64,000 nucleotides of DNA from the NCBI GenBank assembly GCA_930990665.1, contig CAKNQN010000008.1, forward strand, positions 1 to 64,000, in the 5' to 3' direction. This DNA is from an uncultured Clostridia bacterium (lineage in GTDB: Bacteria > Bacillota > Clostridia > Christensenellales > Borkfalkiaceae). The notes beneath the pieces are model-generated. The model had not been told where the DNA came from, made no database searches, and saw nothing but the letters and a program-made list of their open reading frames with translations. Within the stretch, counting starts at the first letter, position 1; the number at the start of each line of letters is the position of its first letter. Shown here in pieces: positions 28,113-37,420 of the stretch. The translations under genes were made by a program, and so were the position numbers.

Positions 28113-29150
28113 TCATGCGAACAGCCCCATGTACCAGGTGCAGATCGCGGTGCCGAAAAAGAGAGCCAGCGCAATGCCCGATGCGAGAAAGGGCACAAAC
28201 GGAAATTCGAACTTTTTTTCTTTCTCCACGCAGCCGTCCGCATTTTCGGGTATCGCTTCAGAAGTGCCCGTCTGCGCGGGGGTATCTGTAACATCCGCCT
28301 GCGCGGGGGAAGCGAAAACATTCGCCTGCGCGGGCGCAGCGGAATTTTCCGCATTTTCGGAGACGTTTTGCGAAATGTCCGCCTGCGCGGAGGCATCTGT
28401 AACATTCCCCTGCGTGAGGTCATCGGATTTTTGCGCATTTTCGGAGACGTGCGCGGGGCGGACAAACGCTCTGCCGATGCCCATAACGAGCACAGCGGCA
28501 AGGCTGGCAAAGAGGACGCTGACGATGAGATTCTGCCAGCCGAGGAGAAGCCCGGCGGCGGCCATCAGTTTTACGTCGCCAAAGCCGAGGCCTTCGCGCC
28601 GCAAAACGAGAAGGGAGCCACCGTAAAAGAGAGCAAAGAAACCGCCGCCCGCGAGGGCGCCCCACAGCCTGTCCTGCCAGGAGATCCCCGCGCCCAGCCC
28701 GAAAACTTCCAGCACGAGCGCCGCGGCGCCGCAAAGGGCGACCCCGATGGTCATGCTGTCGGGAACGGTCATCGTTTCGAGATCGGCAAAGAACTCGACG
28801 ACGAGCGCGGAAAGGGCGAGCGCACAGACGACCGTATAGCCTATGCCATACCGCCAGAACGCCGCCACGCAGGCCAGCCACAATCCGCAGTTGAGAAGTT
28901 CGACCGCGGTATAGCGGAAGGAGATATGCCCGCCGCAATTGCGGCACCGCCCGCGCAGGATGCAATAGGAGAGTACGGGGATATTGTCGTACCACTTTAA
29001 CCGATAGCCGCAGGCCGGACAGTGGGATGGCGGCTTGGCGATGTTCATGCCGCGCGGGAGCCGATAAATGAGCACGTTGAGAAAGCTGCCCACACACAGT
29101 CCAAGAACGCCCGCAAGAACGTAGGCACAGGCGAGATAGTATGTTTCCAT
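28113..29150 (-). CDS. pilD: Prepilin peptidase (A24 family)
   Basis: LGLCVGSFLNVLIYRLPRGMNI; CPACGYRLKWYDNIPVLSYCILRGRCRNCGGHIS; FADLETMTVPDSMTIG; GFGDVKLMAAAGLLLGW. Confidence 0.94.
   Translation of the reverse strand: METYYLACAYVLAGVLGLCVGSFLNVLIYRLPRGMNIAKPPSHCPACGYRLKWYDNIPVLSYCILRGRCRNCGGHISFRYTAVELLNCGLWLACVAAFWRYGIGYTVVCALALSALVVEFFADLETMTVPDSMTIGVALCGAAALVLEVFGLGAGISWQDRLWGALAGGGFFALFYGGSLLVLRREGLGFGDVKLMAAAGLLLGWQNLIVSVLFASLAAVLVMGIGRAFVRPAHVSENAQKSDDLTQGNVTDASAQADISQNVSENAENSAAPAQANVFASPAQADVTDTPAQTGTSEAIPENADGCVEKEKKFEFPFVPFLASGIALALFFGTAICTWYMGLFA
28258..28450 (-). repeat. Coding tandem repeat expansion inside the prepilin peptidase loop
   Basis: Peptide VSENAQKSDDLTQGNVTDASAQADISQNVSENAENSAAPAQANVFASPAQADVTDTPAQTG; repeated DNA words CGCCTGCGCGGGG, GCATCTGTAACATTC, GCATTTTCGGAGACG. 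Confidence 0.85.
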
Positions 29151-29153
29151 AGA

Positions 29154-30511
29154 TCAGAAATTGCCGTCTTTGTTGAACTTGTTTTCGTACAGCCCGCCGA
29201 TCAGATTGAGATTTCCCTTGAGATCGGGGCTGAGCTTGTCCGCCGCGGCGAAGGGCAGAAACCGCGGCGTGCCCGCCTCTTTCTGCTCCGTATTGGCCAT
29301 ATCCAGCAGGAAATACAGCTCTTTGGGCATGTTGACGAGAATAAACTCGGGAGCCGTCATGTACTCGGTCAAGGCGGCCTGCCGCGCATAGAGCAGGACC
29401 CACTTCATGATGATGCGGAAATTTTCATACTGAAACCCTTCCGGCGTTTCCGGCAGAGGGCGCTGCATGAATTTGGGATAGCGGCGGGGCATCTTGCGAT
29501 AAACCTTGGCCTTGTTGAGATGCGCCCCGACGAGAGTCTCCTCCCCTTCCCCGCCTTCTGCGGCGGAAGGCTGAGCGCCCCCCTCTTCCCTTTCCTCTTC
29601 CCTCGCCCACGTTTCTGGCACGTTCTTCTCCTGCGCGGGGTCCATGGGAGCCGTCTGCGCCTGCGCGGCCGCCGCCTCTGCTTCCGCGCGGGACGGGGTG
29701 CCGGTGTACTCGTCGCCCGCCTCGGTCACGGCATAGTCCTCAATGGTGGCGCCTTCGGGGATCCCGTCGGACGCATCCTCCTCGGAGAGGGTGAGCGCCT
29801 TCGCGCGCGCCGTCTCGCGCGCGTTGATGACCGCAAGCTCGCCCGCCTCGTGATCGGTGCACATGTATTCCTGTTCCACCTTGTCCGTTTTCAGAAGCGC
29901 CGTGCCGTGCGGCAAAGAGGCAAAGCCGAGCGTTCTGCCCTTGGATGCGAGCGCGATCTCCGTATGATCGAGATGAATGTCGGCAAACAGAAAACTCTTG
30001 CCGCGCGTGCGCGGCATATAGGCAAACGCGCTGTTGATGAGCGCATTTCCGCTGTATGTGGTGGCGCAGGGAAAGACTTTGACCCGCGTGAGAAGTTTGT
30101 AAATTTCCGCAACGAGATCTTTGTCAAAATAAATCGCCCCGAAAGTCGAATACTGTTTGCCCCTTTTCAGCAGAAATTTGTTGATCTTGCGCGATTTCTG
30201 CCTGCCTTCGTAGAGGTTGTTGAGCTCCGCTTCGAGCGCCTGCGCCATGCGCGTGCGGTTCATGTTGGGGATGTTGAAAGTTTCCAGTCCCACCGCCTCG
30301 TCGGGCAGAATGACATACGCCTGCAGATTGCGCAGCGTCGGCTTGCGGGTGAAATAGTCGGAAAGAAGCTCTGCCGCTTCGGCAAAAAATTCCTTCGTGA
30401 AGATCCTCTCGTTGAAATGCAGATATTCCGCCCCCGCGGCCGCGTGCAGTTTGTCTGCGTTCATGATCTTGATGTTGCTGTTGTGCATGTCGAACCCGAC
30501 AAACAGTTTCA
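29154..30511 (-). CDS. PilM-like type IV pilus assembly protein with low-complexity insertion
   Basis: MKLFVGFDMHNSNIKIMNADK actin-fold-like N terminus; position in pilus operon; acidic/Ala-rich insertion EAEAAAAQAQTAPMDPAQEKNVPETWAREEEREEGG. Confidence 0.65.
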
Positions 30512-30870
30512 TTGGCACACTCCTCGTGTAATCAGATATTTCCGGCGCACCCATTCCGCGCCCTTCCCGCCGTTGTCCGTCCGCGGCATACCCGCCGCGG
30601 AAAAGATCTGTTTTTTCTCGGTACCCCGCCGCAAAAATAGCTGCGGATTTTTGCGCCGAAAAATAATTGCCCTTGTAAGGTCTCGGCGCCATCCGCTGCG
30701 CAAATGCTCCATTTTCTCTCGGCGCCGCCGCAAAGACAAATGTGATCTTTTGCGTCGAAACGCGTTTAGCTGCGGACTTTTGCGCCGATACACGTCCGCC
30801 TCTGCAAGGCCGCGGCTCTTCCGCCGCGCGAAAACTCAAGTTTTTTCGGCGTTTTTGCCGAAAATCACGA

Positions 30871-31278
30871 TCAGGCCGCAGGTTCGCCGTAGACGAACGA
30901 GACGAGCGACCAGTTCCCTTCGGCATCCTGCCCGAATGTGAGGGCCAGGAGAACGTCGCTTTCGCTGCGGCGGACGGTGACGTTCCCCGCGCCGTCGTCG
31001 CTGACCGCATAGCCCTGCGCCTCAAAGTCGGCATAGCTGACCGTGTTCCCCGCGTATTTTTCACAGATGCGGTCACCGAGCGCGTCGAGCGCGAGCTTTT
31101 GTTCGACGTAACGGTCATACGTATCCGCCGAGCGGGTGCTCAGCGAAGAGATGCCCAAAAGCAGCGCACTGAAGGCGGTAACGACCAGCATGAGCGCGAC
31201 GACATAGCCGATCGCCGCGCCGCGGCGCGCATTGCGCTTTTGGCGTTTTTCCGAAAGGTTCCTGAAAAGTCGTTTCAT
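30871..31278 (-). CDS. Small pilus-associated membrane protein (PilX-like position)
   Basis: RGAAIGYVVALMLVVTAFSALLLGISSLSTRSADTY; overlaps upstream pseudopilin gene. Confidence 0.6.
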   Translation of the reverse strand: MKRLFRNLSEKRQKRNARRGAAIGYVVALMLVVTAFSALLLGISSLSTRSADTYDRYVEQKLALDALGDRICEKYAGNTVSYADFEAQGYAVSDDGAGNVTVRRSESDVLLALTFGQDAEGNWSLVSFVYGEPAA

Positions 31279-31781
31279 GCGGACACCTCCCCGACAGAAT
31301 AGGAACAGACCGGCTTGGAATAGCCGCTCAGGTAGCCCTCTGCCGTGATGCCGCCGCCGTAAACAGCCGTCGCCTGCACGCTCCACTCCGACGTACTGCA
31401 ACGATAGAAAATACTGCCGTCCGCATTCACTTCCGCCTGAAAATCCATTTCGCCGTTGATACCCACACCGGTAGTCCCTTCTGCCCCGTCGCTCACAAAC
31501 AATCCGTCGCTGAGGGTGAACGGAAAGGTAATCCCCAGCCCGAACGCGAGCTGTGTGTGATAGGCGTTGAAAAATGCGTCTGCATCGGCGGCGTCCTGCC
31601 CGACGCGTTCATACGCGGCGACAAATTCGGCCGCCGCACTGCTCGCTTTGGTCGCATTGGAGCCGCGCGCCTGCAAGTTCGCGCTCACGGTGCACGTGGC
31701 GATAAAGGCGACGGTCAGAAGGGCGATGAGCGCCATCGAAACCGCCATTTCGACGACCGTAAAGCCGGCGCGGCGTTTCAT
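31275..31781 (-). CDS. Prepilin-type protein with N-terminal methylation motif
   Basis: MKRRAGFTVVEMAVSMALIALLTVAFIATCTVSANL. Confidence 0.85.
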   Translation of the reverse strand: MKRRAGFTVVEMAVSMALIALLTVAFIATCTVSANLQARGSNATKASSAAAEFVAAYERVGQDAADADAFFNAYHTQLAFGLGITFPFTLSDGLFVSDGAEGTTGVGINGEMDFQAEVNADGSIFYRCSTSEWSVQATAVYGGGITAEGYLSGYSKPVCSYSVGEVSA

Positions 31782-31845
31782 CCGCGGCGCACTGCGGGCT
31801 GTCCCCACAGCGCGGCGACCGCTTTGCAAAACGCGGCGCTCCGCA

Positions 31846-32007
31846 GCTTTCTGTGCGCTGCGGTTTATAACTATTGCGCGGCGTTTCTGCTCAAAATCGA
31901 ACGTGCGGCATTTCACAGTTTTTTGTGCGCGGCGGTTTATAACTATTGCGCGGCGTTTCTGCTCAAAATCGAACGTGCGGCAATTCACAGTTTTTTGTGC
32001 GCGGCGG
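31846..32007. repeat. 72-bp near-perfect tandem repeat (about 2.2 copies)
   Basis: GTGCGCKGCGGTTTATAACTATTGCGCGGCGTTTCTGCTCAAAATCGAACGTGCGGCAWTTCACAG with CGGTTTATAA at 31861 and 31933. Confidence 0.97.
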
Positions 32008-32028
32008 TCCGGCGCTGCGCGGAACGGC

Positions 32029-32514
32029 TCAGACATAGCTCACCTCGCAGGCATACGCGCCGCCCTGCACGCGCATGGACAGCGTAAAGCGGATGAGCAC
32101 GTTTTCGCCCGAGACGGAAACCTGCCCTTCCGTATAAAAATGAAGGATATATTCGTTCTCAAAGGTGAGCGTCTGTGTGCGCTCCCCGCCGTAATCGAAA
32201 GTAAATTCGCTTTGCCCCTCCCCGCGGGTGCAGGAAAGAGACATATCGCCCGCACGGACGAGCACGTCGCCCTGTTCGGGAAATTCGAGCGCGCTTTGGG
32301 AAGAATCGGCAAAGGAAAACCAGGTATCCAACTCCCCGCGCAGCTGCGTAAGCTCGCTGACCCGCTGCGACTGCCGCTCGGAAGTGCGGCTGTAATTGCC
32401 CATGAACACGATAAAGGAGGTGACCATGCCGCCGACAAGCGCAAAAAGCGCGATCACGACGACAAGCTCGTACAAGGTGAACGCCCTGCGCAGTTTTTTT
32501 GTTTTGTTTGCCAT
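32029..32514 (-). CDS. Prepilin-type protein
   Basis: MANKTKKLRRAFTLYELVVVIALFALVGGMVTSFIVFMGNY. Confidence 0.85.
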   Translation of the reverse strand: MANKTKKLRRAFTLYELVVVIALFALVGGMVTSFIVFMGNYSRTSERQSQRVSELTQLRGELDTWFSFADSSQSALEFPEQGDVLVRAGDMSLSCTRGEGQSEFTFDYGGERTQTLTFENEYILHFYTEGQVSVSGENVLIRFTLSMRVQGGAYACEVSYV

Positions 32515-32604
32515 GCGCCCCTCCTTGTCCGCGAATTGATCGAAAACAGCCTCTCTCCCGCTTAAATGCGCCCGTCTTTGCGGGAATGACCGGCTTTGCC
32601 CTTT

Positions 32605-32745
32605 GCTGTTCTGCCGCTTGTTCAAATTCTGCCGCTTGTTCAGTACTGCCCTGCCATTGGTTCAAAGCCGCCCTGCCATTTGCCCGAAGGCGGCCAGGCT
32701 TTCCGTTTGTTCAGTACTACTCCGCCGTTTGCCCGAAGGTAATGC
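32605..32745. repeat. About 22-bp degenerate tandem repeats
   Basis: TGCCGCTTGTTCAAATTC / TGCCGCTTGTTCAGTACTGCCC / TGCCATTGGTTCAAAGCCGCCC / TGCCATTTGCCCGAAGGCGGCC series. Confidence 0.75.
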
Positions 32746-32807
32746 GGCCGAAAGCCTGCAAAGAAAAAAAGAAGGGAAGAACAAAAAGATTCTTCCCTAT
32801 CGGAAAA

Positions 32808-32845
32808 GCAGGCGCGGCCTCTGTGCGACAAACGCCGCGCCTGCT
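32808..32845 (-). terminator. Intrinsic terminator of major pilin gene
   Basis: Minus-strand GCAGGCGCGGC-loop-GCCGCGCCTGC-TTTTCC. Confidence 0.65.
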
Positions 32846-32925
32846 CCCCCCTGCGGGATTCTCTATGCAGATGTATTACCCGCTTTAGCATTTTTTGTTA
32901 TTATGTAGGATTCTGAGTTTCCCCA

Positions 32926-33384
32926 TTAGGCAACAGTGATGGCATAAATATCGATGTTGTCGTTCTGAATATCATAATCGGTCAAAACGCCGTTCTCTAC
33001 GCCAACTTGTTTACCTACTTTGTAATTTTTGGTTGTTCCATCAATGTCATAAGTAAAAGGTGTACCTTCTGTGGTAGCGGTAACCGTTGCGGGATCCGTA
33101 TAGAAAACACCGTCGATCACGACAAAATAATCTTCGCCGTCTTTATAAACAAAGAGATAATCGTCTCCGACATTTGCCTCATCGGTCAAAATCGTTTCAG
33201 GACGGAAATTATCGTATTCGGATTTAGCTTCCTGCATGGCGGCGCTCTCGTTGGCGCGCTTGATCACGTTCGAGAAGGTGGGGATCAGCACGGCCGCGAG
33301 GATCGCGATGACCGCGATGACGATGACAAGTTCGGTGATGGTAAAACCGCGTTTTGCTTTTTTGGTCTGCATTTTGGTGTTCAT
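32926..33384 (-). CDS. Type IV pilin (likely major pilin)
   Basis: KKAKRGFTITELVIVIAVIAILAAVLIPTFSNVIKRANESAA. Confidence 0.9.
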   Translation of the reverse strand: MNTKMQTKKAKRGFTITELVIVIAVIAILAAVLIPTFSNVIKRANESAAMQEAKSEYDNFRPETILTDEANVGDDYLFVYKDGEDYFVVIDGVFYTDPATVTATTEGTPFTYDIDGTTKNYKVGKQVGVENGVLTDYDIQNDNIDIYAITVA

Positions 33385-33494
33385 AGTGTTTTTTACTCCT
33401 CCTATTTTTTTATCGTTTTTGTTTTATCTTACGCGCCCCGCCGCGCGGGGCGCATTGTTTCTTGCCTGTGCCGCCCCGGTGGGGCAGATGTTTA

Positions 33495-35888
33495 TTATGC
33501 CGTTACTCTTGAAATTACTTTCTGCCCGCAAACAGTACCCGACGCATCCAAAGCAATTACGGAAATTGTCATTGAATGAGGCTCCGGCTTCGGATAGCCG
33601 CTTTCACCCGGATCGGGCAATACAAAATATAACTTGCCGTCGTCGTGTACATAAATTCCGACCATAAATGTGGATTCAAACGAATAGTCGTATGTGAACC
33701 CATCCGGCAAGGTCACCGGCATTTCACTCGCCAAATAAGCGCCTCCCGCCGAAACAACATTGCTGCCGACAGTGCCGACGGAAATATCTATCATGATGCC
33801 GCGGCCGTCGTAGCCGTTGTGCGAACTTGCCGAAATATGATTCGGCGATACTTCTAACTTATAAGTATATCCGCCGGGCAGGTCTGTTCCGCTGAGCGTA
33901 AATCCTTTCGCTGAATCGTAAGACACCTGTAAATCGTTTATATCCTGCAAGATGTTTTTGCTCTGACGATATGTACCGCCGATTTCCGCAAGATAATGAT
34001 TGTGCAGACGGTTTATCACCTCGTTGTTATTCGGATCGCCGCCGAATATCGTACCGCCGTACGCGCTGGAAATTACACCGTTGTTCTTTACGTTTTCTAT
34101 CGTCATATGTTCGACGATGTATTCATAAGCGACATCGTTTGTCCAGCCGTCGTATCTTCCGACACCGAATGTGGCACTCGCGCCGTTACCGAAAATAAGC
34201 CCTGCCTGCGAAGCCCCATAAACCTCGCCGGAGAAAGTGCAATTTGTAATGATGAGTCGGTGGTCTCTCGTATTGCCTGCACTCTGATTGCTTTGCGCAA
34301 GCCCCCAATAGATGCAGCCACCCATAAAGACGCCCGTGCAGTCGCCTGTATTAGTTATGCTTGCACGTACATCGCAGTTCGTAATTGTAAGAGTTAAATC
34401 GTAATCGGGATAAAGATGACTATATATCATGAAGCCAGCATTCGAAGCACTGACATAAATCATCTCGTTGTCGATGCTGTACGCGTCGACATTATCAAGA
34501 GTAATGCTGCGCAAATTACCGCTACCGCCCTGTGCCGCCGCCATCAGGCAGTCTGCCGCGGAATACAAATTAACGTTTTTGATAACAGCACTTTCGGTAA
34601 CCGAGAACAGTGCAAAAACAGTGATATTGGAAAAACTTTCGGCCAATTTGATATCGTTGCCGCCGCCGTCATAAATACCGTTGAAATTGAGAGATTTTGC
34701 GCTCTGGCTGGCATTATCCCACCAATTTGATGCGTTTACATTGATATCAGCTGTCTGCGTAAAATAAAATGCCGTTGTTTTTTGTTCATCTGCCAAAACA
34801 TTGACGTTTAAAAGGTCTGTTTCGTCGGAGATTTTGAAAGGATTGTTTTCCGTTCCCATGCCGCCGGAAAAATATTTATTTCCGATTTCAGTAAGCGTAT
34901 TGCCCCCAACAACTGAATCTTCTGTTATATACGATGTTAGCGCATCGGAAACATCAACGCTCGTCGTTGTTGTGCTGCTGATAACAATCGCGCCCACCTG
35001 AGCCGACGAGGAGCCGTCGATTACGATTGAACCGGTTGTTGCCTCGGCCGCAGGCTGGGCTTTTACCGTACTTACCGAGGACGAAGCTTCAAAATAAACG
35101 CGGCCTTTTTCTACCGTAAGCGTATTTGTAACACTGCCGTACAGATGATACGAATTGTAATCGACAGAATTTATGGTGACAATCTCTGCGCTGCCATAGT
35201 GCTTCACATCGCTCTTTTCGGCATCGATCTCGAGCGTGCCGCCGGTTGTGTTGAATACCACCGTCTGCTCCTTTTTGGTCGCATAGGTGATCTTTTCGAT
35301 CGTCTGCCCGCCCACATCGAGTCCGGCCTTGACGTTGAGCGTTTTGCCGCCGCTGTAATTATTTCCTAAATAATAACTGTAACCGGCAGTATTGCTTTGA
35401 ATCTCGCCGTCTTCGTTCGTGATCTTCCAGAACTTGTACGATTCTTTGGAAACGTCTGCTTTTGTGGTGCTGTCTTTAAAGATTATTTTCCCGTCCGATA
35501 CCAAAACGAAACGGTTGGAATCCTGCTCCCACAGAATGTCGCCGTCGCTCGTGGGCGTGAGTTTATCGACCGTGTAGCCGCCCTCCTGCGCCTGCGCGAG
35601 CGCGTCGCTCATCGTCGGCGCCGCTTCCTGCGATACCGTCTGTTCGGACGACAGGATCGTGTTCAGGTTTTTGACCAGCTGCGTATCCGCGCTCTCGTCT
35701 GCTTTCTTGATGATGTTCGAGAACGTAGGAATCAGCACCGCCGCCAAAATCGCCACCACCGCGATGACGATCACGAGCTCCGTGATCGTAAATGCCCGGC
35801 GCAGCTTTTTTCTGAAAGTGTGCTGCGCTCCCTCCCCGGAATTGTATATTTTTTTCATAAATTTCTCCCCATTGTATATTTTTTTCAT
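33495..35888 (-). CDS. Giant type IV pilin / pilin-adhesin fusion (797 aa)
   Basis: Pilin N terminus RRAFTITELVIVIAVVAILAAVLIPTFSNIIKKADES followed by about 740 residues of beta-rich sequence. Confidence 0.88.
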   Translation of the reverse strand: MKKIYNGEKFMKKIYNSGEGAQHTFRKKLRRAFTITELVIVIAVVAILAAVLIPTFSNIIKKADESADTQLVKNLNTILSSEQTVSQEAAPTMSDALAQAQEGGYTVDKLTPTSDGDILWEQDSNRFVLVSDGKIIFKDSTTKADVSKESYKFWKITNEDGEIQSNTAGYSYYLGNNYSGGKTLNVKAGLDVGGQTIEKITYATKKEQTVVFNTTGGTLEIDAEKSDVKHYGSAEIVTINSVDYNSYHLYGSVTNTLTVEKGRVYFEASSSVSTVKAQPAAEATTGSIVIDGSSSAQVGAIVISSTTTTSVDVSDALTSYITEDSVVGGNTLTEIGNKYFSGGMGTENNPFKISDETDLLNVNVLADEQKTTAFYFTQTADINVNASNWWDNASQSAKSLNFNGIYDGGGNDIKLAESFSNITVFALFSVTESAVIKNVNLYSAADCLMAAAQGGSGNLRSITLDNVDAYSIDNEMIYVSASNAGFMIYSHLYPDYDLTLTITNCDVRASITNTGDCTGVFMGGCIYWGLAQSNQSAGNTRDHRLIITNCTFSGEVYGASQAGLIFGNGASATFGVGRYDGWTNDVAYEYIVEHMTIENVKNNGVISSAYGGTIFGGDPNNNEVINRLHNHYLAEIGGTYRQSKNILQDINDLQVSYDSAKGFTLSGTDLPGGYTYKLEVSPNHISASSHNGYDGRGIMIDISVGTVGSNVVSAGGAYLASEMPVTLPDGFTYDYSFESTFMVGIYVHDDGKLYFVLPDPGESGYPKPEPHSMTISVIALDASGTVCGQKVISRVTA

Positions 35889-35900
35889 AAATTTCTCTCC
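35841..35900. repeat. 30-bp tandem duplication of RBS and start codon
   Basis: ATTGTATATTTTTTTCATAAATTTCTCCCC (35841) and ATTGTATATTTTTTTCATAAATTTCTCTCC (35871). Confidence 0.97.
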
Positions 35901-36059
35901 CCTGTTTTACCTGTTGCGGGAATACAGACGCGCCGAGGCGCCTTTCCCCGCGGCCGGCGGCAGGATAGCCGCAGCCGTTTTTCGTCCTTTCGTCAGCCGG
36001 TCATTTTCGCGGCGGCCGCAGGCACGAGGGCGCGCCGCTTTGCCGGCTTCCTGCATATT

Positions 36060-36869
36060 TTATTCCGCCTGCTGTTTCTGCTGGCGGCTCTGACGGCGAA
36101 GTTCGCGTTTGCGCTCTTTGCGGTACTGCTGTTCTTCGAGGATGTTTTCCAGCGTGATATCCACCGTCTGTTTGGCAAGAACGAGATCGATGTCGCTTTC
36201 CAGACGGACGACGACGGGCGTGATCTTGATCTTTTTGATCCCCTCTTCGCGCACAAAGCGGTTCAGATCGGTGTTGACGAGCATGAAATTCAGCACCACG
36301 GTACCGCGTTTGATGACCGCGCGCATGATCTTGTCCGTCTTGCACTTGAAGGTCACCGCATTGGAGGCTTCGCACTTTCTGCAATCGGGCCGGGCGAGTA
36401 TGTAGGCGACCAGCTGGTCATAGCGGTTGCGCGTCTCGGGATCGAGGGCGGCATACTTTTCCACGAAAGTCGTCTTCTGGTTCTTGTTGGATTCGAACAC
36501 GACGCTGTTGTCGGTGATCTCGCCGTAGCGGTTGACCAGCTCTTCCAGCTGCTCTTCACGGGCGGGATCCGCATCGGCCGCGGCCGTCTCGTCCGCCATG
36601 GGAACGACGGACGCAGGCTCTCCCTTTTCCTCGGCCTGCACGGGCGCGGCGGCGGGAACGTCTTCACAGATCTCCACGACGCCGTTTTTCACTTTAAGGA
36701 GAAGATCGTCGCTTTCAAGACGCATGCCCGATCCGCTCTGGATCTTCTGCGCCACGATTTTCTTGCGCCTGTAATCCATCCGCGCATCGATCACCCACAA
36801 AACGAGTGCGGCAATGAGCAGCACGACAAAGATGATGACGATGACGATATAAAACAATTCCATATTCAT
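36060..36869 (-). CDS. Hypothetical single-pass membrane protein, first genes of pilus operon
   Basis: N-terminal TM ELFYIVIVIIFVVLLIAALVLWVI; C-terminal K/R/Q-rich tail. Confidence 0.7.
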   Translation of the reverse strand: MNMELFYIVIVIIFVVLLIAALVLWVIDARMDYRRKKIVAQKIQSGSGMRLESDDLLLKVKNGVVEICEDVPAAAPVQAEEKGEPASVVPMADETAAADADPAREEQLEELVNRYGEITDNSVVFESNKNQKTTFVEKYAALDPETRNRYDQLVAYILARPDCRKCEASNAVTFKCKTDKIMRAVIKRGTVVLNFMLVNTDLNRFVREEGIKKIKITPVVVRLESDIDLVLAKQTVDITLENILEEQQYRKERKRELRRQSRQQKQQAE

Positions 36870-36875
36870 AGCCGC

Positions 36876-37118
36876 TTACTCCTTTCCCTCATCCTTGGCG
36901 ATCAACTCTATGTTGTCGCTGTTGACGTCCTTGCACTCGATGCGCACGGTTTTTCCGTCCTGCACGATGTCGAGCAGATACTGATCGCTGCTCTTGATCT
37001 TGGCAAGCTCCTCGCGGAAGCGGCGCATGTCTTTGATCATCGACACCGCTTTGAACACGAGGGCAGCCAGCAGGCCGGCCGCAAACAAAGAACACACCAC
37101 TACGATTACAATTTCCAT
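36876..37118 (-). CDS. Hypothetical small single-pass membrane protein
   Basis: MEIVIVVVCSLFAAGLLAALVFKAVSMIKDMRRFREELAKIKSSDQYLLD. Confidence 0.7.
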   Translation of the reverse strand: MEIVIVVVCSLFAAGLLAALVFKAVSMIKDMRRFREELAKIKSSDQYLLDIVQDGKTVRIECKDVNSDNIELIAKDEGKE

Positions 37119-37263
37119 GCAGTTACCCTCCCTACTTTTTCGTTTTTTTTGAAAAAAACTATACGCCCGCCCCGTGCCGGGCAGACGCATACGCTTTGCC
37201 AAACAGGTATATAAACTATTACATGCTTTCTATGCACTTCAACATATGTTTTAATTATGTAAT

Positions 37264-37292
37264 ATTATACACTATATAATATGGATTGTCAA
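37264..37292 (-). promoter_or_regulatory. Consensus sigma-A promoter of the pilus operon
   Basis: Minus strand TTGACA-17 bp-TATAAT. Confidence 0.85.
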
Positions 37293-37363
37293 TCTTTTTT
37301 CATGAAAAACGACATTAAAATTTATCAGTGTTAAAAAAATTTTGGATACGTCCGGAAAAAATT

Positions 37364-37392
37364 TACGCCCCGCAGCAACGCAGCGGGGCGTA
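37364..37392 (-). terminator. Terminator of mgtA
   Basis: Minus-strand TACGCCCCGCTGCGTTGCTGCGGGGCGTA followed by AATTTTTT. Confidence 0.75.
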
Positions 37393-37420
37393 CAGACAAG
37401 TTCAAAAAGCAGATATTTGC

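Noticed and set aside
29022-30941. 639-aa plus-strand ORF across pilD/pilM-like genes
   Set aside because: Antisense shadow ORF; spans two bona fide genes and lacks domain signals
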